DNA from: Gemmatimonadota bacterium
Lineage (GTDB): Bacteria > Latescibacterota > UBA2968 > UBA8231
Reading direction: 5' to 3'
Assembly: GCA_018673255.1 (NCBI GenBank)
Contig: JABHDC010000121.1
Span: 1 to 58,155 of the forward strand
Length of the DNA: 58,155 bases
The position numbers were made by a program, and so were the translations under genes. Each line of letters begins with the position of its first letter. The stretch's first letter is position 1. Positions 24,722-34,653 of this stretch are shown here, piece by piece. Below the pieces are notes generated by a model, which saw only the letters and a program-made list of their open reading frames with translations, ran no database searches and had not been told where the DNA came from.

Positions 24722-27700
24722 ATGATGGATGGTATCAAGCGAACTTCGCACCTGACGGTGTGGTTCGGGACCCTCCTCCTGCTGCTGTCACTGAGCATAG
24801 AGGCTGGTGCCCAGGATCCGCCGCCGGCAGATGGGAACCCACCACCGACCGATGGCAGCCAGCCGCCACCTCCGGGTGACGGTGAGCCCAAGCCACCCGG
24901 CGATGGTACCCAGCAGCCACCCCCGGGTGATGGTGAACCCAAGCCTCCTGGCGATGGTACCCAGCCTCCTCCACCCGGTGATGGCAGCCAGCCACCGCTT
25001 CCAGGCGACGGTGAGCCCAAGCCGCCCGGTGATGGAACCCAGCCGCCACTTCCAGGTGATGGAACCCAACCACCACTTCCGGGTGATGGCAGCCAGCCGC
25101 CGCTCCCAGGTGACGGTGAGCCCAAGCCTCCTGGCGATGGCACTGAGCCTCCTCCTCCAGGTGATGGTACGCAGCCACCGCTTCCAGGCGACGGTGAGCC
25201 CAAGCCGCCCGGTGATGGAACCCAGCCGCCACTTCCAGGTGATGGAACCCAACCACCACTTCCGGGTGATGGTGAACCCAAGCCTCCTGGCGATGGCACT
25301 GAGCCCCCTCCGGGTGATGGTAGCGTCGGCGGTGGGCCGATTCGCACGCAATGTGACGATGACGGCTCCAATTGTCGCGCAGTCGTCGATCTCTGCGACG
25401 AGGCGGGCAACTGCAAAGAGATCGCCGTAGAGGAATGCCGCGAGGACGAGAAGTGTCGTGAACTGCTCGCAGGACCCGGCGCTGGTGGTCCAGGTGAGCC
25501 CGGTGACGGTGGTTTCGAGCCGCCACCCGGTACGGGAGAACCCGGAGATGGTGGTAACAATCCGCCACCGGGTGGTCCCAGTGACGGAGGATTCGAACCG
25601 CCTATTCGTACGGTCTGCGACGATGACGGCGCCAATTGCCGCGCAGTCGTCGATCTCTGTGACGAGGCAGGCAACTGCAAAGAAATCGCGGTAGAAGAGT
25701 GCCGCGAAGACGAGAAGTGTCGTGAGCTGCTCGCAGGACCCGGCGCTGGTGGTCCAGGTGAGCCCGGTGACGGTGGTTTCGAACCGCCACCCGGTACGGG
25801 AGAGCCCGGAGATGGTGGTGGCTTCGAGCCGCCCATCCGTACGGTCTGCGACGATGACGGCACCAATTGCCGCGCAGTCGTCGATCTCTGCGACGAGGCG
25901 GGTGAGTGCAAAGAGATCGCTGTAGAGGAATGCCGCGAAGACGAAAAGTGTCGTGAATTGCTCGCAGGACCCGGCGCTGGTGGTCCAGGTGAGCCCGGTG
26001 ACGGTGGTTTTGAGCCGCCTCCCGGTGGGCCTGATGGTGGGGGCTTCGAACCGCCCATTCGCGAGGTCTGCGACGATGACGGCGCCAATTGCCGTGAGGT
26101 CGTCGATCTCTGCGACGAAGCGGGTGAGTGCAAGGAGATCGCGCTAGAGGAATGCCGCGAGGATGAGAAATGTCGTGAGCTGCTCGCGGGTCCTGGACCC
26201 GGTGGTCCAGGTGAGCCGGGCGACGGTGGTTTCACACCACCCGGGGGACCTGACGGCGGCTTCGAGCCACCCATTCGCGAGGTCTGCGACGATGATGGTG
26301 AAAACTGCCGCGAGATCGTCGATTTCTGTGATGAGGCAGGCGAGTGCAAGGAGATCGCGGTAGAGGAGTGCCGCGAGGACGAGACGTGTCGTGAGCTGCT
26401 CGCGGGTCCTGGGCCTGGTGGCCCGGGTGGTCCCGGTGATGGTGGTTTTGAGCCTCCAATCCGCGAGGTCTGCGATGATGACGGCGCCAACTGCCGCGAG
26501 ATCGTCGATCTCTGTGATGAAGCAGGAGAGTGCAAGGAGATCGCGGTAGAGGAGTGCCGCGAGGATGAGACGTGTCGTGAGCTGCTCGCAGGTCCTGGCG
26601 CTGGTGGTCCAGGTGAGCCGGGCGATGGTGGCTTCACACCACCCGGTGGACCTGACGGCGGTTTCGAGCCACCCATTCGTGAGGTCTGCGATGAAGATGG
26701 TGCCAACTGCCGCGAGATCGTCGATTTCTGTGATGAAGCAGGTGAGTGCAAGGAGATCGCGCTAGAGGAATGCCGCGAGGACGAGAAGTGTCACGACTTG
26801 TTGGCCGGTCCTGGACCTGGCGGTCCGGGTGGGCCGGGAGAGCCCGGCGACGGTGGCCCGGGTGGTCCTGGTGATGGTGGTTTTGAGCCACCCATTCGTG
26901 AGGTCTGCGACGATGATGGTGCCAACTGCCGCGAAATCGTCGATTTCTGTGACGAGGCAGGCGAGTGCAAGGAGATCGCGGTAGAAGAATGCCGCGAGGA
27001 CGAGAAATGTCGCGACCTGTTGGCCGGTCCTGGACCTGGCGGTCCGGGTGAGCCGGGCGACCACAGTCCTGATGGTCCCGGTGATGGTGGTTTTGAGCCG
27101 CCCATCCGTGAGATCTGTGATGAAGACGGCGCCAATTGCCGCGAGATCGTCGATTTCTGTGATGAAGCAGGAGAGTGCAAGGAGATCGCGCTAGAGGAAT
27201 GCCGCGAGGACGAGAAGTGTCGCGACCTGTTGGCCGGTCCCGGACCTGGCGGTCCGGGTGGGCCGGGAGAGCCCGGCGACGGTGGCCCGGGTGGTCCCGG
27301 TGGTGGTGGTTTTGAGCCGCCCATTCGCGAGGTCTGCGATGACGACGGCGCCAATTGTCACGAGGTCGTCGATTTCTGCGACGAAGCGGGTGAGTGCAAG
27401 GAGATCGCGCTAGAAGAATGCCGCGAGGATGAGACATGTCGCGACCTGTTGGCTGGTCCTGGACCTGGCGGTCCGGGTGGACCCGGCGACGGTGGATTTG
27501 AGCCGCCGCAGGAAGGTTCGCTCGGCCATATCATCGACGAGTTGCGCAAGCGCTTCGACGACGATGAACGAGCACGGGTCAGGGTGAAGGATCTCGTCGA
27601 CGAACTGGACAGACCTGAGGATCGTGAGTTCCTCGGACGCCTCGCGGGTCTTGATGGCCAGTTGACCCTCGACGAGTTCGAACAGGCCTTCGGTTCTGGA

Positions 27701-30700
27701 CCGCTGGATCCGCTGACCGATCCGCCAAAATTGGCCTTCTTCGAGGGGCAACTCGACGGGATCGATCTGGGCGAGGGGCTGCTCATCATCAGTCAGGATG
27801 AGTATGAAGTCGCCGAAGATGTTCGCATCGAGCGAATAGATGGAAAGTCGCTCGATGTGGCGGCACTGCTCGATCTGGTCGGCAATCGACCCAAGGTCGC
27901 TGTCGAGTTGAATCCGGATGACGAGGTTCAGCTCCTCATTGTTCTCAGTCGCGTGGATGCCATCGGCAACCAGGACCCGGGGCCTGCGTCGCAGGATTTC
28001 TTCGGACCCGTCGGATTGATCGACGCGGGCAAGATTGTGCTCAGTGGCCCCCGATTCGCGGCCACGGATCGCACGCGGTTTGTCGACGTAGACAATCAGG
28101 CGATCGATCCTGCCTCTCTGGCAGCAGGCACCCTGGTCAGTGTCACGCCGGGTGCGCCTGATGTGGCATCAGGTTCCTTCGATCCGATCGCGATCCGTGT
28201 GCAGGTCGTGGATCCGCGTAAGCCACCACCGGCCCGAGCCGACATCATTACGGGCCACCTGATCAATACCGATCCGGTCGAGCTGGATGGACCGCGGGCG
28301 CAACTCACGGCCCAGACCGGATTCATTGGTGAAGATGGCGGTGCGCTGACGGCCGCCGACATCGCGCGGGGCACCTTTGTCCGCGTCACCACCCGAGCCC
28401 CCGGCTTCGGTGAAGATGCACCGGTTGCCGTCGAGATCGTCGTCCTGGAGGGCGACTTTGCCGACAATCTTCCGGTGCCGCCAGAGGATGACGAAGACAG
28501 TGCACCGAGGGAAGAGATCCGCGTTGAGGGTTTCGTGCAAGCCACCGGCAGCGACTACATCGTGCTGCAGGGCGAGCGTCTGAATCTCGACGCGCGTGTA
28601 TTGGTCTCGGATCTGGGCGGCAGCCGGACCGAGTTGAGCGGTCTGCTGCAGGGCGACCTGCTGGAGCTCGATACCCGGCCCGGTGGTCGTTTCGGCTTTG
28701 TCGTGACCCGTATTCAGGTGATCGACCCATCCGTGCAGACCCTGACGCGGCCTGGTGTGATCGTCGGTGCCTTCGACGGCATCGATGGTGACCAGCTCGT
28801 ACTGGCCGGCCCGTTCTTCCAGGTGCCCTCCGATGCGGAGGTGAAATTGAAAGGCGGCTCAGAGGGTGGCCTGGCTGCACTGGCAAGCGGGGACTATGTC
28901 CGGTTGTCTGCCAGCCCCCCGCGCTTCGATCGGGGCGAAACATTGCCCGTCGCTTTCAAGATCCGTATCGCCACACCACCGAAGGGTGAGCCCGGTCAGG
29001 GTGAACCAGGTGAGCCGGTGGAGCCAGCACCCACGGGTAGCGGGCGACGCGTCGTGGGCTCCTTCCCGGAGGATGGTGATGTGTCGATCCCGACACAGAC
29101 CGCCGTGCAGGTGCAGTTCAATGGCGACGTCAATGGTTTGCTCTTCGAGCCTGACTTCCAGTTTACCCTGTTCCCCGATCCGGTCAGCCTTGGGAGTCTG
29201 CAGATCGGCGCAGATGGTCGCACGATTTCGGCTGAGGTCGAACTGGAGGATGGCGTCGGATACCAATTGGTGGTGTTGAGCCAGAAGACCGGCTTGTTCA
29301 CCGTCCGTTTCACGACGGGCGCGCAGATCGCCACGGCCTCGATCCACGGCGAGATTGCACTGCCACCGGAGCTGCCGAAGCAGGCGCGCTTCGTACCGGG
29401 TGAGTCCTTTGCCGTCCTGCTGGATGAAGCACCAACGGGCGAACTGGACATGCGCAACTTCGACGGCCACGTCATCGCCGGTGTCCCGCTTCAAGGTCCC
29501 AATCTGGTCTTTGAGAGCCTTGAAGCTGGCGACTACTACCTCGTCCTGTTCGTGAACTTTGATCTCGGCCGAGGTGAGTTGGTACAGATCCGTGCCGCGT
29601 ATGATGCCGACGACGACGGGTTGGCAGATGCGATTGCAGTGGGCAGCGGCGAGGAAGTTGAGATCGACCTGGCCCTTGCACTGCCCGCGCCACTGCAGAT
29701 CGTCGCCCTCACACCTGGTGAAGGTGAGACGGGCGTGGGTGTGGCGTCAGAGCTGACCGTCGAATTCAACAAGGCGGCCGAGTTAAGCGTGGAAGACATC
29801 CGTTTCTTCCCGCCCGCAGTTGAGCTCGGTGAACTGAGCCGATCAGCAGATGGCACCGTGTTCCGGTTGCCGTTGACTCTGGCCGACGACACGATCTATC
29901 GCGTCGTCGTTGAGGGTGCCATGGACGAAGAGGGCGGTGCTCTCGGTGGCGCCTCTTCGACAGTCTTCACCACAGCCGCTGACTTCGTTGCCAGTCGGTC
30001 GATCAGTGGTCGTCTCGTCCTGCCGGCGTTGCCTTCGGCTCGCGTCTTTGCCGGTCCGGTCCTGATCGGGGCCCTGCCGGCAGATCGCGTCGATCCGGAT
30101 CGTTTCGGTATCGGCAGCTTTGACGAGTCGGACATCGTCGCTTCTACCGTTGCCACAACAGCGGATTTCCAGATCGACAATGTGCCGGAGGGGGACGTCG
30201 TCATCGCCGCCTTCGTCCGCGTCGAAGTTCCTCGTGGGTACCGCCCGCCGGATCCTCGGCAGCGGACTGAAGGGGACTTCGATCTGGAGGGCAAGCGCTT
30301 CAACGACCAGGTGCTTGAGGTCTTTGATACGCTGGAGTTGTTCGGCTTCTCCGAGACCGATGAGGGCGGGATGCAGATTCTGTCCGCCGGGACCGGAGAG
30401 GCCACGGTCTTTCTGCGCGGCAGCGCTCGCACACGCGAGCAGATCCTGCCGGTTTCGGGTGTAGAGTTTCTGCCCGGAACCGACGCCGTACTGAGCCTGA
30501 CACCGATCGCTGATCCCAGCGGACAGATTGCGGCCATGCGGGTCGAATTGGCGGAGGATGTTCAGGTCGACGACGACATCGTCGCCGATTTGATCGTGCG
30601 CTTCGGCAAAGTGTTGCGCGTCGAGCGCGGCATTGCCGCCATCCAGGCCGCCATCGACGGCCGGCCACTGACTGACTTCACGATTGAGGATGACGGTCAC

Positions 30701-33166
30701 ACGATCATCTTCCCCGTCGTGTTGGAAGCAGGGCACTTCCAGCGGTTCTCCGTGTTCAAGGCAGAGTCCATCGATGGAGGCCGCCTCGAACACCCGATCG
30801 AGTTGGGTCTGAATCTGCTGCTCGGTGATGGTGAAGCACCAAACTTCGCCACCATCGGCGGCACACTCACGTTGCTGACCCTTGATGAAGAGGGACAGGA
30901 ACTGACCGGCGATGCAGCCGACCTCATCGACGAGGCAGCAGCCATTCTGTTCACACAGGATTCCGGTGAGTTGGCGCGAGTGGGTGCAGCCCAGGTCAGC
31001 GCCGATGGCACATTCGAGTTCAGTGATGTGTTACCGGGTGCCTATCAGGTGTTCGCCGAGATCACCACGGCCAGCGGTCAGAAGCTGCGTGTCCTGTACG
31101 ATGGCGACGAGGATGGCCAACCTGATCTGATCGTCCTCGGCGATGCGGGCGGTGAAGTCACAGGGATCGATCTGACCGCCAGCGTCACTGTCTCAACCGA
31201 AGAGGATACCAGTTCGGGCACGACGGTGAAAACGACGCCGCCAGGTGGCAATGCGGATGCTGTGGTCAGTCTTGTATTCGCCTGCGACGACGGACCGGAT
31301 TGCTCGACGATCCAGTCTGATGTGGCCGTCGGCGATGAGGTCGATCTCGATCTGTATGTCACCGGCGCCGCCGATCTGGACGGCTTCAGTGCGAAGTTGC
31401 GCTACGATGCCGACATCCTGGAGTTCGTGTCGGCAAGCGATGCACCTTCGGATCGCACGAACATGCTGCGACGCGATGGGGGTCTGGCTCTGTATCTGCC
31501 GCCACTGCTGCGCGAGCCCGAACTGGAGTATGGTGGTGCAATTCTCAGTGCCACCGAACTCACGGGACCGGATGGGGATGGATTCCTCGGACGATTCCGA
31601 TTCCGCGTCACGGATGAGTTCGAAGGCGCGCAGGTCTTTCTTGAATCAGCGGTCCTGACTTCGGTCACCGGTCGTGACGAACTGACACCAGCCCAGTCGG
31701 CGAAGTTCGCACCCCAGGTCTTCGAAGAGCAGACGAAGGGTGCGATCTCCTTCGACTTCAACAGCGCCAGTGAGGATCAGGAAGAATTCCACCAGGGCTT
31801 CATCACGCCTGGGGATCTGGTCGAAGTCGATCTGTATCTGAATTTCGACAAGATCGGCGAGGATTTCATCGACCTGGCGAACTACTCCGTCACCCTCGAG
31901 TTCGACGATGAGCAGTTGAGCTTCGTCAGCTTTGCGCCGGAGACGGCCGGTGAGACCAACGTATTGTTGGCCGGTGGTGGCCTTGTGCCTCCCTTCCCGG
32001 CGATCGTTGGCAGCAGTTCACTTACCGTCGGTGCGGCCATCCTCGGTGCGACCGAGGCGGTCTCACCGGATTCGAGCGGCCTGATCGGTCGGTTGACGCT
32101 GGCCACAACGGATGCGTTCACTGAGACGGATCTGATGATCACGGGGTACGACGTCAAGTCACTCAATGCCGATCAGCTCAGCGTGTCGACGATCATCATC
32201 GCGCGCATGAGCACGGATGAGATCACCCGGGTTGCTGCCGGCGCCGGAGATGTCGTCGGTGGGGGTGTGATCGGTGACGCCGCCGGATCAGATCTGGATG
32301 GTAGCGGTCTGGTGGACTTCTCCGACTTCTTCCTCTTTGCCGACGCCTTTGGCAAGCAGGCGACCGGGTCCTTCGCGGCCGCCGATCTGGATGGCAGCGG
32401 TCTGGTCGACTTCTCCGACTTCTTCCTCTTCGCCGACAGCTTTGGCAAGTCGGTGGGACGCGTCGCACCGACGCAGCCACTGGCGGCCACCATGGCGCCA
32501 TTGACACTGCAATCGGCCTCGACGGCGGACCATCTGGTGATCAGTCTGCATAGCGACCAGTTGAGGGTGCGCGGTTATGCGGCGCAACTGAGTTACGATC
32601 CGTCCCGCTTTGAATTGCTCGAGGTGTCCGACGAGGGCACCGACCTGCAGGCTCAGGGACGTGAGTCGCTGCTCTGGTCGCAGTCGGAACCAGGGCAGAT
32701 CCTGTGGGCCGGTCATGGAACCGGTGATGCGGGATCGGTGGACGGTGTGCTGGCTGAGTTGCACTTCAGCCCGCTGGACCAGCAAGCCGAGTCACTGTTC
32801 CGTCTGGATGGCGCCATCGTGCGCTCGACAGATGGTGCGATTGTGCAGGTCGAGAATCTCGGAGAGATCAGCAGTCGATGGGTTCCACAGGTCTTCGCAC
32901 TCTCGCCCAACTACCCGAACCCCTTCAACCCGTCTACGACGATCTCGTATCAGTTGCCGGTGGGCAGCAAGATCCGGCTGGAGATCTATGACGTGCTCGG
33001 ACAGAAGGTGCGCACCCTGGTCCAGGGACAGCAGGTCGCCGGCGTGCACCGGGTCGTGTGGGACTCTCGCAACGATCACGGGCAGGCCGTCGGAGCAGGT
33101 GTCTATTTCACCCGCTTCCAGGCCGGTCATTTCCAGCAGGTGAACAAGCTGCTGCTACTGAAGTAG
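24722..33166 (+). CDS. Giant secreted multidomain protein with six-cysteine repeats and type IX-like tail
   Basis: 2,814 residues. I chose the ATG at 24722, since GAGG lies 6 bp upstream; TTG and ATG codons further up lack a site. Order: signal peptide (about 1-31, ending SIEAGAQ); Pro/Gly-rich GDGxxPP head (32-205); ten near-identical repeats (211-906), each with cysteines spaced C-x6-C-x6-C-x5-C-x7-C-x5-C and acidic loops such as CDDDGANC, joined by GPGGPG linkers; an EF-hand-like GLDGQLTLDEFEQAF (near 977); several DUF5666-like beta units (about 1020-1418); two Ig-like SbsA/Big_5-type domains (near 1440-1535 and 1660-1755); two cohesin-like domains (about 2170-2500); a dockerin-like pair of DLDGSGLVDFSDFFLFAD loops (2521-2576); a third cohesin-like stretch; and a C-terminal SPNYPNPFNPST domain ending NKLLLLK. 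That tail is typical of type IX-secreted or FlgD-Ig-like proteins. Likely cell-surface adhesion or matrix. Confidence 0.9.
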   Translation: MMDGIKRTSHLTVWFGTLLLLLSLSIEAGAQDPPPADGNPPPTDGSQPPPPGDGEPKPPGDGTQQPPPGDGEPKPPGDGTQPPPPGDGSQPPLPGDGEPKPPGDGTQPPLPGDGTQPPLPGDGSQPPLPGDGEPKPPGDGTEPPPPGDGTQPPLPGDGEPKPPGDGTQPPLPGDGTQPPLPGDGEPKPPGDGTEPPPGDGSVGGGPIRTQCDDDGSNCRAVVDLCDEAGNCKEIAVEECREDEKCRELLAGPGAGGPGEPGDGGFEPPPGTGEPGDGGNNPPPGGPSDGGFEPPIRTVCDDDGANCRAVVDLCDEAGNCKEIAVEECREDEKCRELLAGPGAGGPGEPGDGGFEPPPGTGEPGDGGGFEPPIRTVCDDDGTNCRAVVDLCDEAGECKEIAVEECREDEKCRELLAGPGAGGPGEPGDGGFEPPPGGPDGGGFEPPIREVCDDDGANCREVVDLCDEAGECKEIALEECREDEKCRELLAGPGPGGPGEPGDGGFTPPGGPDGGFEPPIREVCDDDGENCREIVDFCDEAGECKEIAVEECREDETCRELLAGPGPGGPGGPGDGGFEPPIREVCDDDGANCREIVDLCDEAGECKEIAVEECREDETCRELLAGPGAGGPGEPGDGGFTPPGGPDGGFEPPIREVCDEDGANCREIVDFCDEAGECKEIALEECREDEKCHDLLAGPGPGGPGGPGEPGDGGPGGPGDGGFEPPIREVCDDDGANCREIVDFCDEAGECKEIAVEECREDEKCRDLLAGPGPGGPGEPGDHSPDGPGDGGFEPPIREICDEDGANCREIVDFCDEAGECKEIALEECREDEKCRDLLAGPGPGGPGGPGEPGDGGPGGPGGGGFEPPIREVCDDDGANCHEVVDFCDEAGECKEIALEECREDETCRDLLAGPGPGGPGGPGDGGFEPPQEGSLGHIIDELRKRFDDDERARVRVKDLVDELDRPEDREFLGRLAGLDGQLTLDEFEQAFGSGPLDPLTDPPKLAFFEGQLDGIDLGEGLLIISQDEYEVAEDVRIERIDGKSLDVAALLDLVGNRPKVAVELNPDDEVQLLIVLSRVDAIGNQDPGPASQDFFGPVGLIDAGKIVLSGPRFAATDRTRFVDVDNQAIDPASLAAGTLVSVTPGAPDVASGSFDPIAIRVQVVDPRKPPPARADIITGHLINTDPVELDGPRAQLTAQTGFIGEDGGALTAADIARGTFVRVTTRAPGFGEDAPVAVEIVVLEGDFADNLPVPPEDDEDSAPREEIRVEGFVQATGSDYIVLQGERLNLDARVLVSDLGGSRTELSGLLQGDLLELDTRPGGRFGFVVTRIQVIDPSVQTLTRPGVIVGAFDGIDGDQLVLAGPFFQVPSDAEVKLKGGSEGGLAALASGDYVRLSASPPRFDRGETLPVAFKIRIATPPKGEPGQGEPGEPVEPAPTGSGRRVVGSFPEDGDVSIPTQTAVQVQFNGDVNGLLFEPDFQFTLFPDPVSLGSLQIGADGRTISAEVELEDGVGYQLVVLSQKTGLFTVRFTTGAQIATASIHGEIALPPELPKQARFVPGESFAVLLDEAPTGELDMRNFDGHVIAGVPLQGPNLVFESLEAGDYYLVLFVNFDLGRGELVQIRAAYDADDDGLADAIAVGSGEEVEIDLALALPAPLQIVALTPGEGETGVGVASELTVEFNKAAELSVEDIRFFPPAVELGELSRSADGTVFRLPLTLADDTIYRVVVEGAMDEEGGALGGASSTVFTTAADFVASRSISGRLVLPALPSARVFAGPVLIGALPADRVDPDRFGIGSFDESDIVASTVATTADFQIDNVPEGDVVIAAFVRVEVPRGYRPPDPRQRTEGDFDLEGKRFNDQVLEVFDTLELFGFSETDEGGMQILSAGTGEATVFLRGSARTREQILPVSGVEFLPGTDAVLSLTPIADPSGQIAAMRVELAEDVQVDDDIVADLIVRFGKVLRVERGIAAIQAAIDGRPLTDFTIEDDGHTIIFPVVLEAGHFQRFSVFKAESIDGGRLEHPIELGLNLLLGDGEAPNFATIGGTLTLLTLDEEGQELTGDAADLIDEAAAILFTQDSGELARVGAAQVSADGTFEFSDVLPGAYQVFAEITTASGQKLRVLYDGDEDGQPDLIVLGDAGGEVTGIDLTASVTVSTEEDTSSGTTVKTTPPGGNADAVVSLVFACDDGPDCSTIQSDVAVGDEVDLDLYVTGAADLDGFSAKLRYDADILEFVSASDAPSDRTNMLRRDGGLALYLPPLLREPELEYGGAILSATELTGPDGDGFLGRFRFRVTDEFEGAQVFLESAVLTSVTGRDELTPAQSAKFAPQVFEEQTKGAISFDFNSASEDQEEFHQGFITPGDLVEVDLYLNFDKIGEDFIDLANYSVTLEFDDEQLSFVSFAPETAGETNVLLAGGGLVPPFPAIVGSSSLTVGAAILGATEAVSPDSSGLIGRLTLATTDAFTETDLMITGYDVKSLNADQLSVSTIIIARMSTDEITRVAAGAGDVVGGGVIGDAAGSDLDGSGLVDFSDFFLFADAFGKQATGSFAAADLDGSGLVDFSDFFLFADSFGKSVGRVAPTQPLAATMAPLTLQSASTADHLVISLHSDQLRVRGYAAQLSYDPSRFELLEVSDEGTDLQAQGRESLLWSQSEPGQILWAGHGTGDAGSVDGVLAELHFSPLDQQAESLFRLDGAIVRSTDGAIVQVENLGEISSRWVPQVFALSPNYPNPFNPSTTISYQLPVGSKIRLEIYDVLGQKVRTLVQGQQVAGVHRVVWDSRNDHGQAVGAGVYFTRFQAGHFQQVNKLLLLK
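24815..25330 (+). repeat. Proline-rich coding tandem repeats
   Basis: Imperfect short units encoding GDGTQPPLPGDGEPKPP and variants repeat about 15 times within the giant gene. Whole blocks recur nearly identically (for example 24994-25060 and 25181-25245), which suggests recent duplication. Confidence 0.85.
25336..27510 (+). repeat. Ten tandem copies of a 150-240 bp coding repeat (six-cysteine module)
   Basis: Each copy runs from about PPIRxVCDDDG to LLAGPGxGGPG. The ten copies differ mainly at a few positions (VDL or VDF, IAV or IAL, EKC or ETC) and in linker length. DNA conservation is high, consistent with recent tandem expansion and unequal exchange. Confidence 0.92.
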
Positions 33167-33211
33167 AAACGCGCGCTCGACCAGATCGTCGGGCTCGGCG
33201 TACAACACAAA

Positions 33212-33245
33212 GGCCCCCACCGGTCATGCCGGTGGGGGCCTTTTC
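33212..33245. terminator. Strong intrinsic terminator between convergent genes
   Basis: GGCCCCCACCGG (33212-33223) pairs perfectly with CCGGTGGGGGCC (33229-33240), followed by TTTTC; AAA precedes it, so it could stop transcription from both sides. It ends the giant gene and may also serve the converging fliM operon. Confidence 0.9.
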
Positions 33246-33286
33246 TATTTGGTGCAGATCGCCGACGTCTCAGCTCCGGGAAGTAT

Positions 33287-34630
33287 TCAATCCTGGGCGT
33301 CGGCTCGCACCACGTTGCCGGAGGCACGCTGTGCCTCGTCCACCGTGCCGTAGCGACCGGCAAATTGTGGCGGCACTCGACCCGCGATCTGTAACGCCGC
33401 CGTATCCGCCTGCCCGACGCATGGGTAACCGAGAAACTTCGGTTGCCCCCCGACGAAGACCGGCGCGGGGTCATTCACGTGGGCGTCGAGACGGATCACA
33501 TCTCCCACACCGAGGCTCTGTGCGTCGGTGACCGGAATCTGCGTGCGGCCTAGTTCGGCGACAGCCGGCAACGACATGCCCCCCAGTCGGAGGCGATTCT
33601 CATCACGTGCCTGTTGTGTGCTGATGCCCGGATGCCGCGGCGCCGCCTGCATGCCGAGGCGTGGCAACGTCGACTGCAGGGTGAAGTACGGGTAGCAGAG
33701 ACTGATCAGGCCCGTGAGACCGGGAGCATTCACCTCGAAGGCCAGGAGGATGACAATCTCGGGCGCTGCCGTGATCTGTAGGAATTCGGGATTCGTCTCC
33801 AGCTCGATCGAGTGAATCTGATTGCCGGGCAGGATCGGTTCCCACGTGCTCTCCAGGTCGTTTACCGTGCGTTTCACCACGCGCGCCATGATTCCCATCT
33901 CAATCTGCGTCATCTGTCGGTGCTCGACGCCCTTGGAGAACCCGTGGCCACCGTGAATCCGGTCCACGAGCCCGAAGACGACGGGCATGGCGATATCCAG
34001 GATGATCCAGCCCTGCATCGGATCCATCTGGAACTGATACGAACAGGCCGGGTTCGACAGGGACATGATGTATTCGCGATACGTCGTCTGATCCACGAAG
34101 GCCGTATCGACATCGACGATCTTCCGCATCGCCCCCGACAGGGTCGAACTGAGAAGTCGCGCAAAGTGATCGTGGAGATTCTCAATCGTGCGCAGCTGGT
34201 CTCGATTCACACGGGCCGGGTGTTTGAAGTCGTAGGTACTGATCGCCGACTGCTGCCGGCGGGCCTGGTCCTGGGCCTGCTCGCGTCGGCGTTGCTCGCG
34301 CCACGTCTGAATTCGCTCGATGATCTCCTGCTGTTGCTCCGTCGTGCAGGTCTCCTGCAATCGTTGGGCGATGTCGATGTCCCGCATGTCCTTCGACTCG
34401 AGGCGATCCAGTTCCTGATCGGAGAGCACATGTCGCGCCTCACGCAGTTGCGCGTTGCGGCTCTTGTGACGACGCCACAGCGCCTCCGGGAAATCGCGCC
34501 CGAAGGCCTCCTTCAACTGCTCGAGCAACTGCCCCGGTGGTGTCTGTTTCTCGCCACCGAGTTGTTCCCATTCCGCCGGCGTCAGACTGGGCGTGATACG
34601 GACAATCTCTTCGAAGGGGATTTCACTCAT
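33287..34630 (-). CDS. fliM: Flagellar motor switch protein FliM with long N-terminal extension
   Basis: 447 residues against the usual 320-350. Residues about 131-350 are the FliM core: STYDFKHPARVNRDQLRTIE, the GGxG motif region FGLVDRIHGGHG, and TQIEMGIMARVV. The C-terminal SpoA domain is at about 355-425 (LPAVAELGRTQIPVTDAQSLGVGDVIRLD). A motif similar to the CheY-binding LSQxEIDALL appears as LSDQELDRL at 69-77, preceded by 68 extra residues and followed by a charged Gln/Arg-rich helix (95-128). The ATG at 34630 has AGGA at 8 bp, so the extension appears genuine. FliM sits in the C-ring, binds phospho-CheY and FliG, and sets rotation direction. It is the last gene of the sigma/anti-sigma/C-ring operon, 23 bp after fliG. 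Confidence 0.95.
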   Translation of the reverse strand: MSEIPFEEIVRITPSLTPAEWEQLGGEKQTPPGQLLEQLKEAFGRDFPEALWRRHKSRNAQLREARHVLSDQELDRLESKDMRDIDIAQRLQETCTTEQQQEIIERIQTWREQRRREQAQDQARRQQSAISTYDFKHPARVNRDQLRTIENLHDHFARLLSSTLSGAMRKIVDVDTAFVDQTTYREYIMSLSNPACSYQFQMDPMQGWIILDIAMPVVFGLVDRIHGGHGFSKGVEHRQMTQIEMGIMARVVKRTVNDLESTWEPILPGNQIHSIELETNPEFLQITAAPEIVILLAFEVNAPGLTGLISLCYPYFTLQSTLPRLGMQAAPRHPGISTQQARDENRLRLGGMSLPAVAELGRTQIPVTDAQSLGVGDVIRLDAHVNDPAPVFVGGQPKFLGYPCVGQADTAALQIAGRVPPQFAGRYGTVDEAQRASGNVVRADAQD

Positions 34631-34653
34631 CGTTGTTTCCTGTCCGTCGTCGT

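Noticed and set aside
24703..26751. Minus-strand open frame of 682 codons across the repeat region
   Set aside because: It mirrors the tandem repeats of the giant secreted protein; Ser/Pro-rich sequence with no start signal. The plus strand has signal peptide, domains and sorting tail.
25336..27510. Regular repeats that could be mistaken for a CRISPR array
   Set aside because: Units are 150-240 bp, coding, in frame and lack unique spacers of constant size.
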